DNA from: Bradyrhizobium sp. 170 | GTDB lineage: Bacteria > Pseudomonadota > Alphaproteobacteria > Rhizobiales > Xanthobacteraceae | NCBI RefSeq assembly: GCF_023101085.1 | Contig: NZ_CP064703.1 | Coordinates: 930,001 to 994,000 of the forward strand | DNA length: 64,000 nt | Reading direction: 5' to 3' | Part shown: positions 9,676 to 18,164 of the stretch, piece after piece | Layout of the letters: each line of letters begins with the position of its first letter | How positions within the stretch are numbered: position 1 is the stretch's first letter | Notes under the pieces: model-generated | What the model saw: the letters and a program-made list of their open reading frames with translations, nothing else | What the model was told of the DNA's origin: nothing | Databases searched by the model: none | Translations under genes and position numbers: made by a program

Positions 9676-10674
9676 CTATACCGCCAACACAATTTTGCCA
9701 ATATGTGCGCTGGTCTCCATCCGCCGGTGCGCGTCGGCGGCATTTTCCAGCGGGAATGAGCTGTCCATCAGCGGTTTTACGCGTCCTTCGCGCAAGAGCG
9801 GCATCACCTTGGCCTCAATTGCTGACACCATCGCCGCCTTATCCGCATTAGTACGGGGGCGCAGCGTGGAGCCGGTATGGGTCAGCCGCTTCACCATCAC
9901 CTTGGCAATGTTGACGGTGACCTTGGGTCCGTTGAGGGTTGCGATCTGCACGATTCGGCCATCGACCGCGGCAGCGTCATAGTTGCGATCGACATAGTCG
10001 CCGGCGACCATGTCGAGGATCAGGTTGGCGCCCGCATTGTTGGTCTCCGCCTTGACCACGGCGACGAAGTCCTCGGTCTTGTAATTGATGGCGCGGTCAG
10101 CGCCGAGTTTCAGGCAGGCGTCGATCTTGTCCTGCGAGCCAACGGTCACGATCACTTTCGCGCCGAACGCTTTCGCAAGCTGGATTGCCATGGTGCCGAT
10201 GCCGGATGAGCCGCCGTGGATCAGCAAGGTTTCGCCCGGCTTCAGCGCGCCGCGCTCGAACACATTGTGCCAGACCGTCATCAGCGTTTCCGGGAGCGCA
10301 CCGGCTTCCTGGATCGAAAGCGAGGGTGGCACCGCCATCGCCTGCGCGTCTTGCGCAATGCAATATTGGGCATAGCCGCCGCCCGCCACCAGCGACATCA
10401 CCTTGTCGCCGAGCTTGTGCTTGGTGGCGCCTTCGCCGAGCGCGACCACTTCGCCGGCGATTTCAAGGCCAGGCAGGTCGCTGGCGCCGGGCGGCGGCGG
10501 GTAGGCGCCGGAACGCTGCGCAACGTCGGGACGGTTGACGCCGGCGGCCATCACCTTGACGAGGATTTCGCCCGGACCGGGCGTTGGCACCGCACGGGTT
10601 TCGGGCAGCAGCACTTCCGGACCACCGGGCTTGCTGATGCCGATGACGGTCATTTGCGCGGGCAGCTTTTCCAT
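9676..10674 (-). CDS. NAD(P)H-quinone oxidoreductase, PIG3/zeta-crystallin type
   Basis: 332 residues, a medium-chain dehydrogenase without the catalytic zinc ligands. The N-terminal GroES-like domain includes ALKPGETLLIHGGSSGIGTM, which carries the Rossmann dinucleotide motif. The sequence LPGLEIAGEVVALGEGATK is typical of the TP53I3/PIG3 quinone reductase group. It reduces quinones or enones with NADPH in the cytoplasm. A second ATG (residue 8) is in frame. It is divergent from the DUF1192 gene, with about 100 bp between them. Confidence 0.88.
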   Translation of the reverse strand: MEKLPAQMTVIGISKPGGPEVLLPETRAVPTPGPGEILVKVMAAGVNRPDVAQRSGAYPPPPGASDLPGLEIAGEVVALGEGATKHKLGDKVMSLVAGGGYAQYCIAQDAQAMAVPPSLSIQEAGALPETLMTVWHNVFERGALKPGETLLIHGGSSGIGTMAIQLAKAFGAKVIVTVGSQDKIDACLKLGADRAINYKTEDFVAVVKAETNNAGANLILDMVAGDYVDRNYDAAAVDGRIVQIATLNGPKVTVNIAKVMVKRLTHTGSTLRPRTNADKAAMVSAIEAKVMPLLREGRVKPLMDSSFPLENAADAHRRMETSAHIGKIVLAV

Positions 10675-10777
10675 GATTTGTCCTTGCGAAATGCTGAGAA
10701 TTGAGGCGGCCCCTGATTAGCCAGCCCGGCCCCGGCTGGCAACCGCTCCGGGGACCGCCCAGCGCAAGGAGAAACGC

Positions 10778-10969
10778 ATGGCGATCGAGGATGACGACAA
10801 GCCGCGGAAGAAGATCACCCACGAAATCGGCCAGGATCTGTCGCTGCTGTCGGTCGAGGAATTGACCGAGCGCATCGCGCTGATGAATTCGGAAATCGAA
10901 CGGCTGCAAGAAGCGGTCACCAAAAAGCGCGCCTCAAAGGACGCCGCGGACAGCTTCTTCAAGTCGTAA
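10778..10969 (+). CDS. DUF1192 small protein
   Basis: 63 residues, acidic-basic and predicted helical, with the core LLSVEELTERIALMNSEIERL typical of DUF1192. The start is supported by an AAGGAGAAA site just upstream. The family is restricted to alphaproteobacteria and short; its function is not established to my knowledge, and the helical heptad pattern suggests a coiled-coil partner protein. Confidence 0.85.
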   Translation: MAIEDDDKPRKKITHEIGQDLSLLSVEELTERIALMNSEIERLQEAVTKKRASKDAADSFFKS

Positions 10970-10994
10970 GGTCTTCGAACGCGATCTCTCACCA

Positions 10995-11114
10995 CGTCGT
11001 CCCTGCGAACGCAGGGACCCATACGCCGCGGCCCATCTTGTGGCAGGCCGTTGGCCGACTTTCCCTCAATCATCACCGCCGGTGGTTATGGGTCCCTGCG
11101 TTCGCAGGGACGAC
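10995..11114. repeat. Palindromic repeat family R1, copy 1
   Basis: The outer arms are inverted copies: CGTCGTCCCTGCGAACGCAG at the left and TGCGTTCGCAGGGACGAC at the right, each also a short hairpin, with ATGGGTCCCTGC next to the right arm. The same element occurs at 51424, 61371 and 62075 in this window. It is non-coding and sits 3' of the DUF1192 gene. Confidence 0.8.
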
Positions 11115-11239
11115 CAGCTGCGGAGTCAATCTCAAAACTCGGCCAGTGGCCGACATGGCAAATAATCCCTAAAGAAAATCGCTCGTTTACGAAGGATTAA
11201 GCTTTCTCCTTTATGACTGGCATTGTCCTCGTTTGGACA

Positions 11240-11318
11240 CCGAGTGGCTCCTGTCCACTCTGTTTGACGCCTCCCTGTTATCAACTTCAAAAGCCGCCGG
11301 AAACGGCGGCTCTTTTTT
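11240..11318 (+). ncRNA. Candidate trans-acting sRNA, alpha-r8/MmgR (suhB-motif)-like
   Basis: About 78 nt with two stems. The first is GAGTGG/CCACTC (11242-11260) with loop CTCCTGT, a potential anti-Shine-Dalgarno loop. A single-stranded stretch follows with GACGCCTCCCTGTTATC, a second anti-SD motif. The second stem (GCCGCC/GGCGGC) ends in TCTTTTTT, an intrinsic terminator. No open frame is upstream on this strand for the terminator to serve, so it most likely ends the sRNA itself. The two-stem, CCUCCC-exposed layout matches my recollection of the Hfq-dependent MmgR/alpha-r8 family, which I could not check by alignment. Confidence 0.65.
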
Positions 11319-11469
11319 GTGCGCAGCACGGCTATTTTGTGCCCCCATACGCTGGAAACCATAAATCCGGTTGCCGCTGGACTCTCGACCTCGCCCGAGC
11401 AATGATTTGTTCATCATAAGCCGGTGGTTCACAGCCGGTGGGGCAAATAGTGGCGTGAGGGCGTTAACC

Positions 11470-11982
11470 ATGGCGGACCGTTCGCAAAGCGAATCCGCGC
11501 TCGTTCAGTTCAGCGAGCGGCTCACCAATTCCGCGGCATTCGGAGTTCTGTTTCGGGAAGGCATGGACCTGGTTGAGGAAACCGCCGCCTATCTCGACGG
11601 CGACGGCCGCACCGAGGCCAAGGCGCTCGAGCGTTCTGTCAGCCTGACTTACGCAACCGAAAGCATGCGCCTGACCACCCGCCTGATGCAGCTCGCGTCC
11701 TGGCTGTTGCTGCATCGCGCGGTCAAGGAAGGCGAGATGACGCTGACCCAGGCCAATCGGGAAAAGACCAAGGTCAAGCTCACGGCCGCCGATCCCGGCA
11801 CTGAGGAGATGATCGCAAAGCTGCCGCAGCAATTGCAGGATTTGATTGCGCGCTCGATGAGCCTGCAGACGCGGGTCCGCCGGCTCGACACCACGATCCA
11901 CGCGTCGCCAGCCGAACGGGCCCCGATCGGCAACCCGCTGGTTCCGCAGCTCAACCGCCTGAAGGCGGCTTTCGAGCGGTAA
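11470..11982 (+). CDS. DUF1465 protein, RcdA-like
   Basis: 170 residues; the ATG at 11470 begins the conserved body (MADRSQSESALVQFSERL). The protein is nearly all helical (LMQLASWLLLHRAVKEGEM, RSMSLQTRVRRLDTTI). DUF1465 is the family that includes Caulobacter RcdA, an adaptor that helps ClpXP degrade the cell-cycle regulator CtrA. Whether this homologue keeps that role is inference. It lies downstream of the sRNA candidate and convergent with rpmE. Confidence 0.8.
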   Translation: MADRSQSESALVQFSERLTNSAAFGVLFREGMDLVEETAAYLDGDGRTEAKALERSVSLTYATESMRLTTRLMQLASWLLLHRAVKEGEMTLTQANREKTKVKLTAADPGTEEMIAKLPQQLQDLIARSMSLQTRVRRLDTTIHASPAERAPIGNPLVPQLNRLKAAFER

Positions 11983-12005
11983 GCCCCAAGGCCCGCTCCA
12001 TCAGC

Positions 12006-12116
12006 GTCATTGCCTGCGACGAACGCGAAGCGTTTGCGCAAGGGAGCGAAGCGACGACGCAATCCACATCTCCGCTTGCGGCGCGATGGATTGCTTCGCT
12101 GCGCTCGCAAATGACG
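12006..12116. repeat. Palindromic repeat between DUF1465 gene and rpmE
   Basis: Inverted arms CGTCATTGCCTGCGA and TGCGCTCGCAAATGACG flank a core with GCAATCCA and TGGATTGC. This is a typical dispersed non-coding palindrome in this genus, placed between convergent genes. Only one copy was seen here. Confidence 0.65.
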
Positions 12117-12135
12117 GGGATAGGATCGCGCCCAA

Positions 12136-12169
12136 CAAAAAACGCCCCGGCAAACCGGGGCGTTTTTGC
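12136..12169 (-). terminator. Intrinsic terminator of rpmE
   Basis: A GC stem (CGCCCCGG/CCGGGGCG, four-base loop) is flanked on both sides by A/T runs. On the minus strand it ends in GTTTTTTG, about 40 bases past the rpmE stop. The symmetric flanks mean it could also stop plus-strand transcription arriving from the DUF1465 gene. Confidence 0.85.
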
Positions 12170-12203
12170 ATTTCTGGGCCGGAAAGGCGGGGTCCGAAAA
12201 CCC

Positions 12204-12431
12204 TCAATCCTTCTTGAGGAAGCCCGAAAACTTCTTCTGAAAGCGCGACACACGGCCGCCGCGGTCGAGCAGCTGCTGCGAGCCGCCGGTCCAGGCCGGA
12301 TGCGACTTGGGGTCGATATCGAGGTTCAGCTTGTCGCCTTCCTTGCCCCAGGTGGAGCGGGTCTGGTATTCGGTCCCGTCGGTCATCACGACCGTAATCG
12401 TATGATAATTCGGGTGAATTTCGGCTTTCAT
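12204..12431 (-). CDS. rpmE: 50S ribosomal protein L31
   Basis: 75 residues beginning [19 protein letters not shown], the standard L31 opening. The cysteine positions that bind zinc in the C+ form of L31 are absent; there is no cysteine in the protein, so this is a zinc-free type. It is part of the large ribosomal subunit near the central protuberance and subunit bridge. It is followed by a clear terminator, and its promoter region faces the ABC exporter gene. Confidence 0.95.
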   Translation of the reverse strand: MKAEIHPNYHTITVVMTDGTEYQTRSTWGKEGDKLNLDIDPKSHPAWTGGSQQLLDRGGRVSRFQKKFSGFLKKD

Positions 12432-12610
12432 GGCATATCCTTCGGCGCGCCGGCGCCCATCTCAAATGTCAGGGGATACGGGATTTGGCGGCTCTATAAC
12501 GTAAGGAGCCCGCCAAAACAAGCTACGTATAAGCCCTGATTGGGAATCTCCCGGATTTGCCAGCGGGGGCCGCGGGGCCTATCTGGGGGCGGCAAAACCG
12601 GTCGGATTTC

Positions 12611-14467
12611 ATGAGCGCAGCGGAACAGTTTGAAGCCCCCCCCAGCACGCCTCCACGGCGCGATGCCCTGCTTGCGGAAGAGGCCTTCATCGAAGCCCAG
12701 CTGACGCAGTCGCCGGCCAAGACGAGCGCCAGGCTCCGCCCGCTGCTGGAGCTGGCGCCTTACGTTGCGCGCTATCGCGGACGCGCGGCTCTCGCCTTCA
12801 TCTCGCTGACGGTCGCGGCGATCACCACGCTCGTGGTGCCGATCGCGGTCAGGCGCATGATCGATTTCGGCTTCAGCCCCGAAGGCATCGCCCTGATCAA
12901 CAGCTATTTCAGCGTCATGATCGCCATTGTCGCGGTCCTCGCCGCGGCGAGCGCGTCGCGCTACTACCTCGTCATGACGATCGGCGAGCGCATCGTCGCC
13001 GATCTCAGGCGTGACGTGTTTGCGCATCTGGTCTCGCTGTCGCCCGCATTCTTCGATTCCGCGCGCTCGGGCGAACTGGTGTCGCGGCTGACGGCCGATA
13101 CCACCCAGATCAAATCCGCCGTCGGCGCCTCGGTATCGATCGCGCTGCGCAACATGATGCTGTTCATCGGCGCCACCGCCATGATGGTGATCACGAGCCC
13201 GAAATTGTCGGGCTTCGTGTTGCTGGCGATCCCGCTGATCGTGATTCCGCTTGTCGCGTTCGGGCGCTGGGTGCGGCGGCTGTCGCGCAACGCGCAGGAT
13301 ACGCTGGCGGACGCCAGCGCCTACGCCTCCGAACTGATCGGCGCGATCAGGACCGTGCAGGCCTATACCAGCGAGCGGATGGCGACCAACCGCTTCGGCG
13401 GCGAGGTCGAGCAGGCCTATGAGGCGGCGCGCAGCTCGACGCGCGCGCGCGCGGTGCTGACGCTGATCATCATCTTCATCGTGTTCTCCAGCGTCGTGGC
13501 GATCCTCTGGGTCGGCTCGCACGACGTGCTGACCGGCCAGATCACGCCGGGCCGGCTCGGCCAGTTCGTGCTGTATGCGGCGTTCGCGGCCACCGGTCTC
13601 GGCCAGCTCAGCGAGGTCTGGGGCGAAGTCTCGGCTGCCTCGGGCGCCGCCGAGCGGTTGTTCGAGATCCTGCGGGTCAAATCGCAGATCACGGCCCCGC
13701 CGCAGCCGGCAGCACTACCGCAGCCTGCGCGCGGCGACGTCGGTTTTGAGAATGTCACCTTCGCCTATCCGGCACGGCCGGACGTGCTTGCGATCGACAA
13801 TGTCTCGCTTGCGGTCAAGGCGGGAGAAAAAGTCGCGATCGTCGGACCGTCAGGGGCGGGCAAGAGCACGCTGTTTCATCTCTTGCTGCGCTTCTATGAT
13901 CCCGCACGCGGCACGATTTCGCTCGACGGCGTGCCGGTCAGGTCGGCCGATCCGGTCGACGTTCGCTCACGCATCGCGCTGGTGCCGCAGGACTCGGTCG
14001 TGTTCGCGGCCTCCGCGCGCGAAAACATCCGCTTCGGCCGGCCAGATGCGACCGATGCCGAAGTCGAGCGCGCCGCCGATCTCGCCCATGCCACCGAATT
14101 CCTGCGGCGCCTGCCCGGCGGCTTCGAGGCGCAGCTCGGCGAGCGCGGCGTGACGCTGTCCGGCGGTCAGCGCCAGCGCATCGCAATCGCGCGCGCGATC
14201 CTGCGCGATGCGCCGCTGCTATTGCTCGACGAGGCCACCTCCGCGCTCGATGCCGAAAGCGAAACGCTGGTGCAGACCGCGCTGGAGGAATTGATGCGCC
14301 ACCGGACTACGCTTGTCATCGCGCACCGCCTCGCCACCGTGTTGTCCTGCGACCGGATTATGGTGATGGATCAGGGCAAGATCGTCGAGCAGGGCACGCA
14401 TGCGGAGCTGGTCGCGGCGAACGGGTTGTACGCGCGGCTGGCACGGTTGCAGTTCGAGGGAGTATAA
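12611..14467 (+). CDS. ABC exporter, fused permease and ATPase
   Basis: 618 residues from the ATG at 12611. An N-terminal cytosolic tail of about 50 residues precedes six membrane helices (type IV exporter fold). The nucleotide-binding domain starts near residue 375. All motifs are present: Walker [10 protein letters not shown] near 412, signature [13 protein letters not shown], Walker [14 protein letters not shown]-loop IAHRLATV. As a half-transporter it should work as a homodimer exporting lipids, lipopeptides or drugs. The substrate cannot be assigned and no partner gene adjoins. It is transcribed away from rpmE. Confidence 0.9.
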   Translation: MSAAEQFEAPPSTPPRRDALLAEEAFIEAQLTQSPAKTSARLRPLLELAPYVARYRGRAALAFISLTVAAITTLVVPIAVRRMIDFGFSPEGIALINSYFSVMIAIVAVLAAASASRYYLVMTIGERIVADLRRDVFAHLVSLSPAFFDSARSGELVSRLTADTTQIKSAVGASVSIALRNMMLFIGATAMMVITSPKLSGFVLLAIPLIVIPLVAFGRWVRRLSRNAQDTLADASAYASELIGAIRTVQAYTSERMATNRFGGEVEQAYEAARSSTRARAVLTLIIIFIVFSSVVAILWVGSHDVLTGQITPGRLGQFVLYAAFAATGLGQLSEVWGEVSAASGAAERLFEILRVKSQITAPPQPAALPQPARGDVGFENVTFAYPARPDVLAIDNVSLAVKAGEKVAIVGPSGAGKSTLFHLLLRFYDPARGTISLDGVPVRSADPVDVRSRIALVPQDSVVFAASARENIRFGRPDATDAEVERAADLAHATEFLRRLPGGFEAQLGERGVTLSGGQRQRIAIARAILRDAPLLLLDEATSALDAESETLVQTALEELMRHRTTLVIAHRLATVLSCDRIMVMDQGKIVEQGTHAELVAANGLYARLARLQFEGV

Positions 14468-14542
14468 AAAAGCGGGAACCATAACGTCGCGTGCCTGTTG
14501 TAACCTCGTTCAAACCGGGGTTCGATCGAACAGGAGAGGGGC

Positions 14543-14743
14543 ATGCCTTACCGCCGCGCAGGTTTTGCGCTGACGCCGCCGTCGCTCGTGATATTCCTGA
14601 TTTCGCTGGTGCTGGCGGCTATCGCCCTGCTTGTTCGTTACGCCCACGTTTCCGTCCCGATCGTCAGCTCGTCGCGGGTTTTCGACGTTTTGGCCATTGC
14701 CTATGTCGTGTTGCTTATTGGCGTACTGTTTCGGCGTGTGTGA
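14543..14743 (+). CDS. Small two-helix membrane protein
   Basis: 66 residues with two hydrophobic helices (LVIFLISLVLAAIALLV and VLAIAYVVLLIGVLFRR) and basic ends. A strong ribosome site (AGGAGAGGGG) sits just before the ATG. It lies 75 bases after the ABC exporter on the same strand and may be co-transcribed. No family was recognised. Confidence 0.65.
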   Translation: MPYRRAGFALTPPSLVIFLISLVLAAIALLVRYAHVSVPIVSSSRVFDVLAIAYVVLLIGVLFRRV

Positions 14744-14806
14744 GCGGCCATAGTGTTTTCGAGCGAAGTGGACGCCGGTTCGCGTGAAGAAAACGCGTCA
14801 AAGAAT

Positions 14807-15043
14807 TTAGCGATCCTCGCGGCATTTCGGCGATAGCGCAGGCACATTCGACCACGGCCAGTTTTTCCAGGTGCCGTCTTTCTCGACGCATGCCGCCGAC
14901 GCTTCGGCGCCATCGCTTGACGCCACTTTTTTGTCAGTCTCGCTCGCGGCGAGATGCCGATCCAGATAGGCCTCCGAAAGCAGTCCGGCGACGATCACCA
15001 ACACGAACGTTGTCGTACCCTTGGCAAATTCAGCCAGCGTCAT
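14807..15043 (-). CDS. Small exported or membrane-anchored hypothetical protein
   Basis: 78 residues. An N-terminal hydrophobic stretch (GTTTFVLVIVAGLLSEAYL) is followed by a short polar domain with two cysteines (AACVEKDGTWKNWPW and LSPKCRED), which could form a periplasmic disulfide. The ATG at 15043 is a clean start. No known family. Confidence 0.55.
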   Translation of the reverse strand: MTLAEFAKGTTTFVLVIVAGLLSEAYLDRHLAASETDKKVASSDGAEASAACVEKDGTWKNWPWSNVPALSPKCREDR

Positions 15044-15118
15044 GTGAACGTCTCCGCCGTTGGGCTTGCAATCGCCGAACTGGCTAGAGGTTCCAGGCCG
15101 TCAACGCCGTGACTGATG

Positions 15119-15568
15119 TCACGCCCGCCACGCCATTTTCAGTACCGGCCTTCCCGACGTCGGGTTCACGTCCTCGCCGGCATGTTCAAAACCGTTGCGT
15201 TCATAGAAACGGATGGCCCGTGCGTTATCCTTGTTGACCAGAAGCGTGACGCCACCGGGCGACAGGCGCTTGGCTTCGTCGACCAATGCGGTGGCCAGTT
15301 TCGAGCCCCAGTGTTCCGGGCTGACCACGAGCTGATCGAGATAGCCGTTGCCATCGATGGTCACGAAACCGGTCAGGGCGTGCGCCTGTTCGGCGACAAT
15401 GATCGCCGCATTCGCCACCAGTTCATTGCGCCAGCGCTCCCGCCACCACGCCACGCGGGCGGTGAAATCGATTGCGGGATAGGCCTGCTGCCACGTCAGC
15501 CGCCACAGCTCGATCGCCGCGTCTTCGTCCTCGGGACGATAGGGACGGAGCGTGAAATCTGCGGTCAT
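15119..15568 (-). CDS. GNAT-family N-acetyltransferase
   Basis: 149 residues from the ATG at 15568 (a GTG one codon earlier is possible). It shows the GNAT order: N-terminal TLRPYRPEDEDAAIEL, central strand LDQLVVSPEHWGSKLATALV with an acetyl-CoA-binding loop, and the C-terminal NDKARA-like stretch NKDNARAIRFYERNGF. It transfers acetyl from acetyl-CoA to an amine; the substrate is unknown. It lies 90 bases downstream of the OmpA-like gene on the same strand. Confidence 0.8.
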   Translation of the reverse strand: MTADFTLRPYRPEDEDAAIELWRLTWQQAYPAIDFTARVAWWRERWRNELVANAAIIVAEQAHALTGFVTIDGNGYLDQLVVSPEHWGSKLATALVDEAKRLSPGGVTLLVNKDNARAIRFYERNGFEHAGEDVNPTSGRPVLKMAWRA

Positions 15569-15657
15569 CACGTGGCGACGTTTTTGTTGGGCATGATCTG
15601 ATCCGAAAACCGGTGCCCACTTTGCGCTAACGCGGCCCTCCGGGTCGGGATCATGCC

Positions 15658-16686
15658 CTACCGTTCCGTCAGCTTCAGTTCGATGCGGCGGTTGCGCTTG
15701 TAGGCGTCTTCGTTGGGTGCTGGATCGAGCGGCTGGAATTCGGCAAAGCCGGCGGCGACCAGCCGCTGCGCGGGGACGCCGAGGAAGACCAGATATTGCA
15801 CCACGGAGATGGCGCGCGCCGACGACAATTCCCAGTTCGACTTGAACAGCGGAGAGTTGATCGGCCGCATGTCGGTGTGGCCGTCGACCCGCAGCACCCA
15901 GGCGATCTCGCTCGGAATCTGCTTGTCCAGATCGATCAGCGCGGTGGCGAGCTTGTCGAGTTCGGCGCGACCTTCGGGGAGCAACAGCGCCTGGCCGGTA
16001 TCGAAGAACACCTCCGACTGAAAGACAAAGCGGTCGCCGACGATGCGGATATCGGGGCGATTACCCAGAATGGCGCGCAGGCGGCCGAAGAATTCCGAAC
16101 GGTAGCGCGACAATTCCTGCACGCGCTGAGCCAGCGCGACGTTCAGGCGCTGGCCGAGATCGGCAATCCGCCCCTGCGATTCCTTGTCGCGCTTCTCAGA
16201 TGCTTCCAGTGCTTCCTCGAGCGCCGCGAGCTGGCGGCGCAGCGCGCTGATTTGCTGGTTCAGCACCTCGATCTGGGCGAGCGCGCGCGAACTCACCGTC
16301 TTTTCGGATTCGAGCGCCTTGTTGAGCTCGTTGGTGCGGCCCTGGGCGTCGCCGCCGGCGCCGGCCAGCCCGTCGTAAAGTCCCTTGATGCGGTCGCGCT
16401 CGCCTTCCGCGGCGGCAAGGCCGGCGCGCAATTGCCCGACCTGGTCGTCGAGCGTGATCTTGGCGAGCTTTTCCAGCGACAGCAGGTCGTTGAGCTGCGC
16501 GATCTTGGCGTTGAGCTGCTCCAGCGCCTTGTCCTTGCCGGTGACCTCCTGCGACAGGAAGAACTGCACCACCAAGAACACCGACAGCAGGAACACGATC
16601 GACAGCACCAGCGTCGACAATGCGTCGACGAACCCCGGCCAGTAGTTGAAACCGGAATCATTGCGGCGTGCGCGGGCGAGGGCCAT
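15658..16686 (-). CDS. OmpA/MotB-like peptidoglycan-binding protein
   Basis: 342 residues. One N-terminal membrane helix (LSTLVLSIVFLLSVFLVVQFF) precedes a coiled coil of about 140 residues (KALEQLNAKIAQLNDLL and onward). A C-terminal OmpA domain with FFDTGQALLLPEGRAELDKL and WVLRVDGHTDMRP contacts peptidoglycan. This is the stator-like layout of MotB/ExbD-type partners. The ExbB/MotA-like gene lies immediately upstream on the same strand, so the two probably form a proton-driven inner-membrane complex. There are no flagellar genes nearby, so a cell-envelope role is more likely than motility. Confidence 0.85.
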   Translation of the reverse strand: MALARARRNDSGFNYWPGFVDALSTLVLSIVFLLSVFLVVQFFLSQEVTGKDKALEQLNAKIAQLNDLLSLEKLAKITLDDQVGQLRAGLAAAEGERDRIKGLYDGLAGAGGDAQGRTNELNKALESEKTVSSRALAQIEVLNQQISALRRQLAALEEALEASEKRDKESQGRIADLGQRLNVALAQRVQELSRYRSEFFGRLRAILGNRPDIRIVGDRFVFQSEVFFDTGQALLLPEGRAELDKLATALIDLDKQIPSEIAWVLRVDGHTDMRPINSPLFKSNWELSSARAISVVQYLVFLGVPAQRLVAAGFAEFQPLDPAPNEDAYKRNRRIELKLTER

Positions 16687-16703
16687 TCGTCGTCTCCACT
16701 ATC

Positions 16704-16843
16704 GTGTCCCGGACGCGGTACAGCGTGCAAACGCTGCTCCGCAGAGCCGGACCTGTCTCGATGGGCCCCGGCTCTGCAGCGCAGCACCATAGCGCGTCGA
16801 AGACGCGCGTAAACGCGCTTATGGTGCCGCACTGCGTCCGGGG
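16704..16843. repeat. Palindromic repeat family R2, copy 1
   Basis: Outer arms GTGTCCCGGACGCGGTA and ACTGCGTCCGGGGCGCG surround nested inverted repeats, including GCTCCGCAGAGCCGG with CCGGCTCTGCAGCGCAGC. It separates the two stator-like genes. A related copy lies at 40513 between pgk and gap. Confidence 0.75.
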
Positions 16844-16856
16844 CGCGCGCTCTCGT

Positions 16857-17852
16857 TCAGCTCTTCTCGGGCTGCTTGGCGATCCGCTCCAGCAGCTTCT
16901 TGATCTCGCGGTTCTGCTCGCCCTGGCCGTCGGCCCATTCGCGGATCATCTGCTGCTCGGTGCGCATATGCGCGACCAGGCCCTGGATGGCTTCGGCGAG
17001 GTTGGCCATCGCCGCCGTGGTGCTGCGGCTGCCGCCGCTCTCTTCAACCACCGCGCGTATACGTTCCATCGCATGTTGCAATTCGCCGCCGATGCCGGGT
17101 CCGCTATCGCCATATTCGCGCACGGTGGAGGCGAGCCAGTCCTCGAGGTCGGTGTAGAAACGGTTCTGCGCCTGGCTCGACTGCAGGTCGAGGAAGCCCA
17201 GGATCAGGGAGCCGGCGAGGCCGAACAGCGAGGACGAGAACGAAATACCCATACCGCTGAGCGGCGCCGCCAGCCCTTCTTTCAGGGTGTCGAACAGGGA
17301 ACCGGCATCGCCGCCGACCTTCAAGCCGTCGATCACCTTGCCGACGGAGCCGACGGTTTCGATCAGGCCCCAGAAGGTGCCGAGCAGGCCGAGAAAGACC
17401 AGCAAGCCGGTCATGTAGCGGGAAATATCGCGGGCCTCGTCCAGCCGCGTCGCGATCGAATCCAGCAAATGCCGCATGGTCTGCTGCGAGATCGTCATCC
17501 GCCCGGAGCGCTCGCCGCCGAGGATCGCCGCCATCGGCGCCAGCAGGGTCGGCCGCCGCTCGATCGCCAGCCCGGGATCGGCGATACGGAAATTGTTCAC
17601 CCAGGCCACTTCCGGATAGAGCCGGATCACCTGCCGGAACGACAGGATGATGCCGATCAGGAGCACCCCGCCGATCAGCGCGTTGAGGCCGGGGTTGGCA
17701 AAGAACGCGACGATGATCTGCTTGTAGAGCACGACCGTCACCAGCGCGCACAGCACCAGGAACACCAGCATCCGCACCAGGAAAATCCGGGGCGAAGACA
17801 GTTTGCTCAGTTCGATCTCCATTTCGGAGCGGGAGGAAGGGCCTGAGGGCAT
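16857..17852 (-). CDS. MotA/TolQ/ExbB-type proton channel protein
   Basis: 331 residues. Two N-terminal helices (FLVRMLVFLVLCALVTVVL and LNALIGGVLLIGIILSF) and two later ones (MTGLLVFLGLLGTFWGLIETV and PLSGMGISFSSSLFGLAGSLIL) give the four-helix MotA/TolQ layout. The two C-terminal helices carry the channel signature. The C-terminus is charged and helical. It is paired with the downstream OmpA/MotB-like gene and likely powers an envelope process with proton flow. A palindromic repeat lies in the gap between the two. Confidence 0.85.
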   Translation of the reverse strand: MPSGPSSRSEMEIELSKLSSPRIFLVRMLVFLVLCALVTVVLYKQIIVAFFANPGLNALIGGVLLIGIILSFRQVIRLYPEVAWVNNFRIADPGLAIERRPTLLAPMAAILGGERSGRMTISQQTMRHLLDSIATRLDEARDISRYMTGLLVFLGLLGTFWGLIETVGSVGKVIDGLKVGGDAGSLFDTLKEGLAAPLSGMGISFSSSLFGLAGSLILGFLDLQSSQAQNRFYTDLEDWLASTVREYGDSGPGIGGELQHAMERIRAVVEESGGSRSTTAAMANLAEAIQGLVAHMRTEQQMIREWADGQGEQNREIKKLLERIAKQPEKS

Positions 17853-18164
17853 TTGCAGGTGTCATCCGTTACGAAAAGCCGCGTTGTGGAACCAATATGG
17901 CACAGCGGGCTGGAGAAAAAAGCTGGGAAGCCGCGATTTCGAATAGACGATGGTGGAACCTCTCCCGAAACCCGGCTTTGACATCAGCGTATTTTGGAAC
18001 GTTTCGCTGTCCAACCGGGATTTTTCATGACGGCCTTATATCTCGCGGGATCGGCGGCCGCCCCCGCAGGGTCGGCCGCCCCGTCCCGCGGCTATTCGAA
18101 GGAAGCACTTATTGCGGGATAGACCAGCCGCAGCAGCCCGTTCTCTGCCGAAGGGAGTGGCTAC
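17853..18164. other. 312-base divergent intergenic region
   Basis: This separates the ExbB-like gene (minus) from the methyltransferase gene (plus), so it should carry both promoters. A short inverted pair GGCGGCCGCC/GGTCGGCCGCC lies near 18050-18080, and a ribosome site (AAGGGAG) sits before 18165. A 31-codon frame at 18027-18122 was judged too short and repetitive to call. Confidence 0.4.

Noticed and set aside
16704..16843. Possible small gene between the stator-like genes
   Set aside because: The interval is fully explained by the R2 palindromic repeat, which has an independent copy at 40513.
18027..18122. 31-codon frame upstream of the methyltransferase gene
   Set aside because: Ala/Ser/Gly-rich and lies over a GC inverted repeat; no evidence it is a leader peptide.
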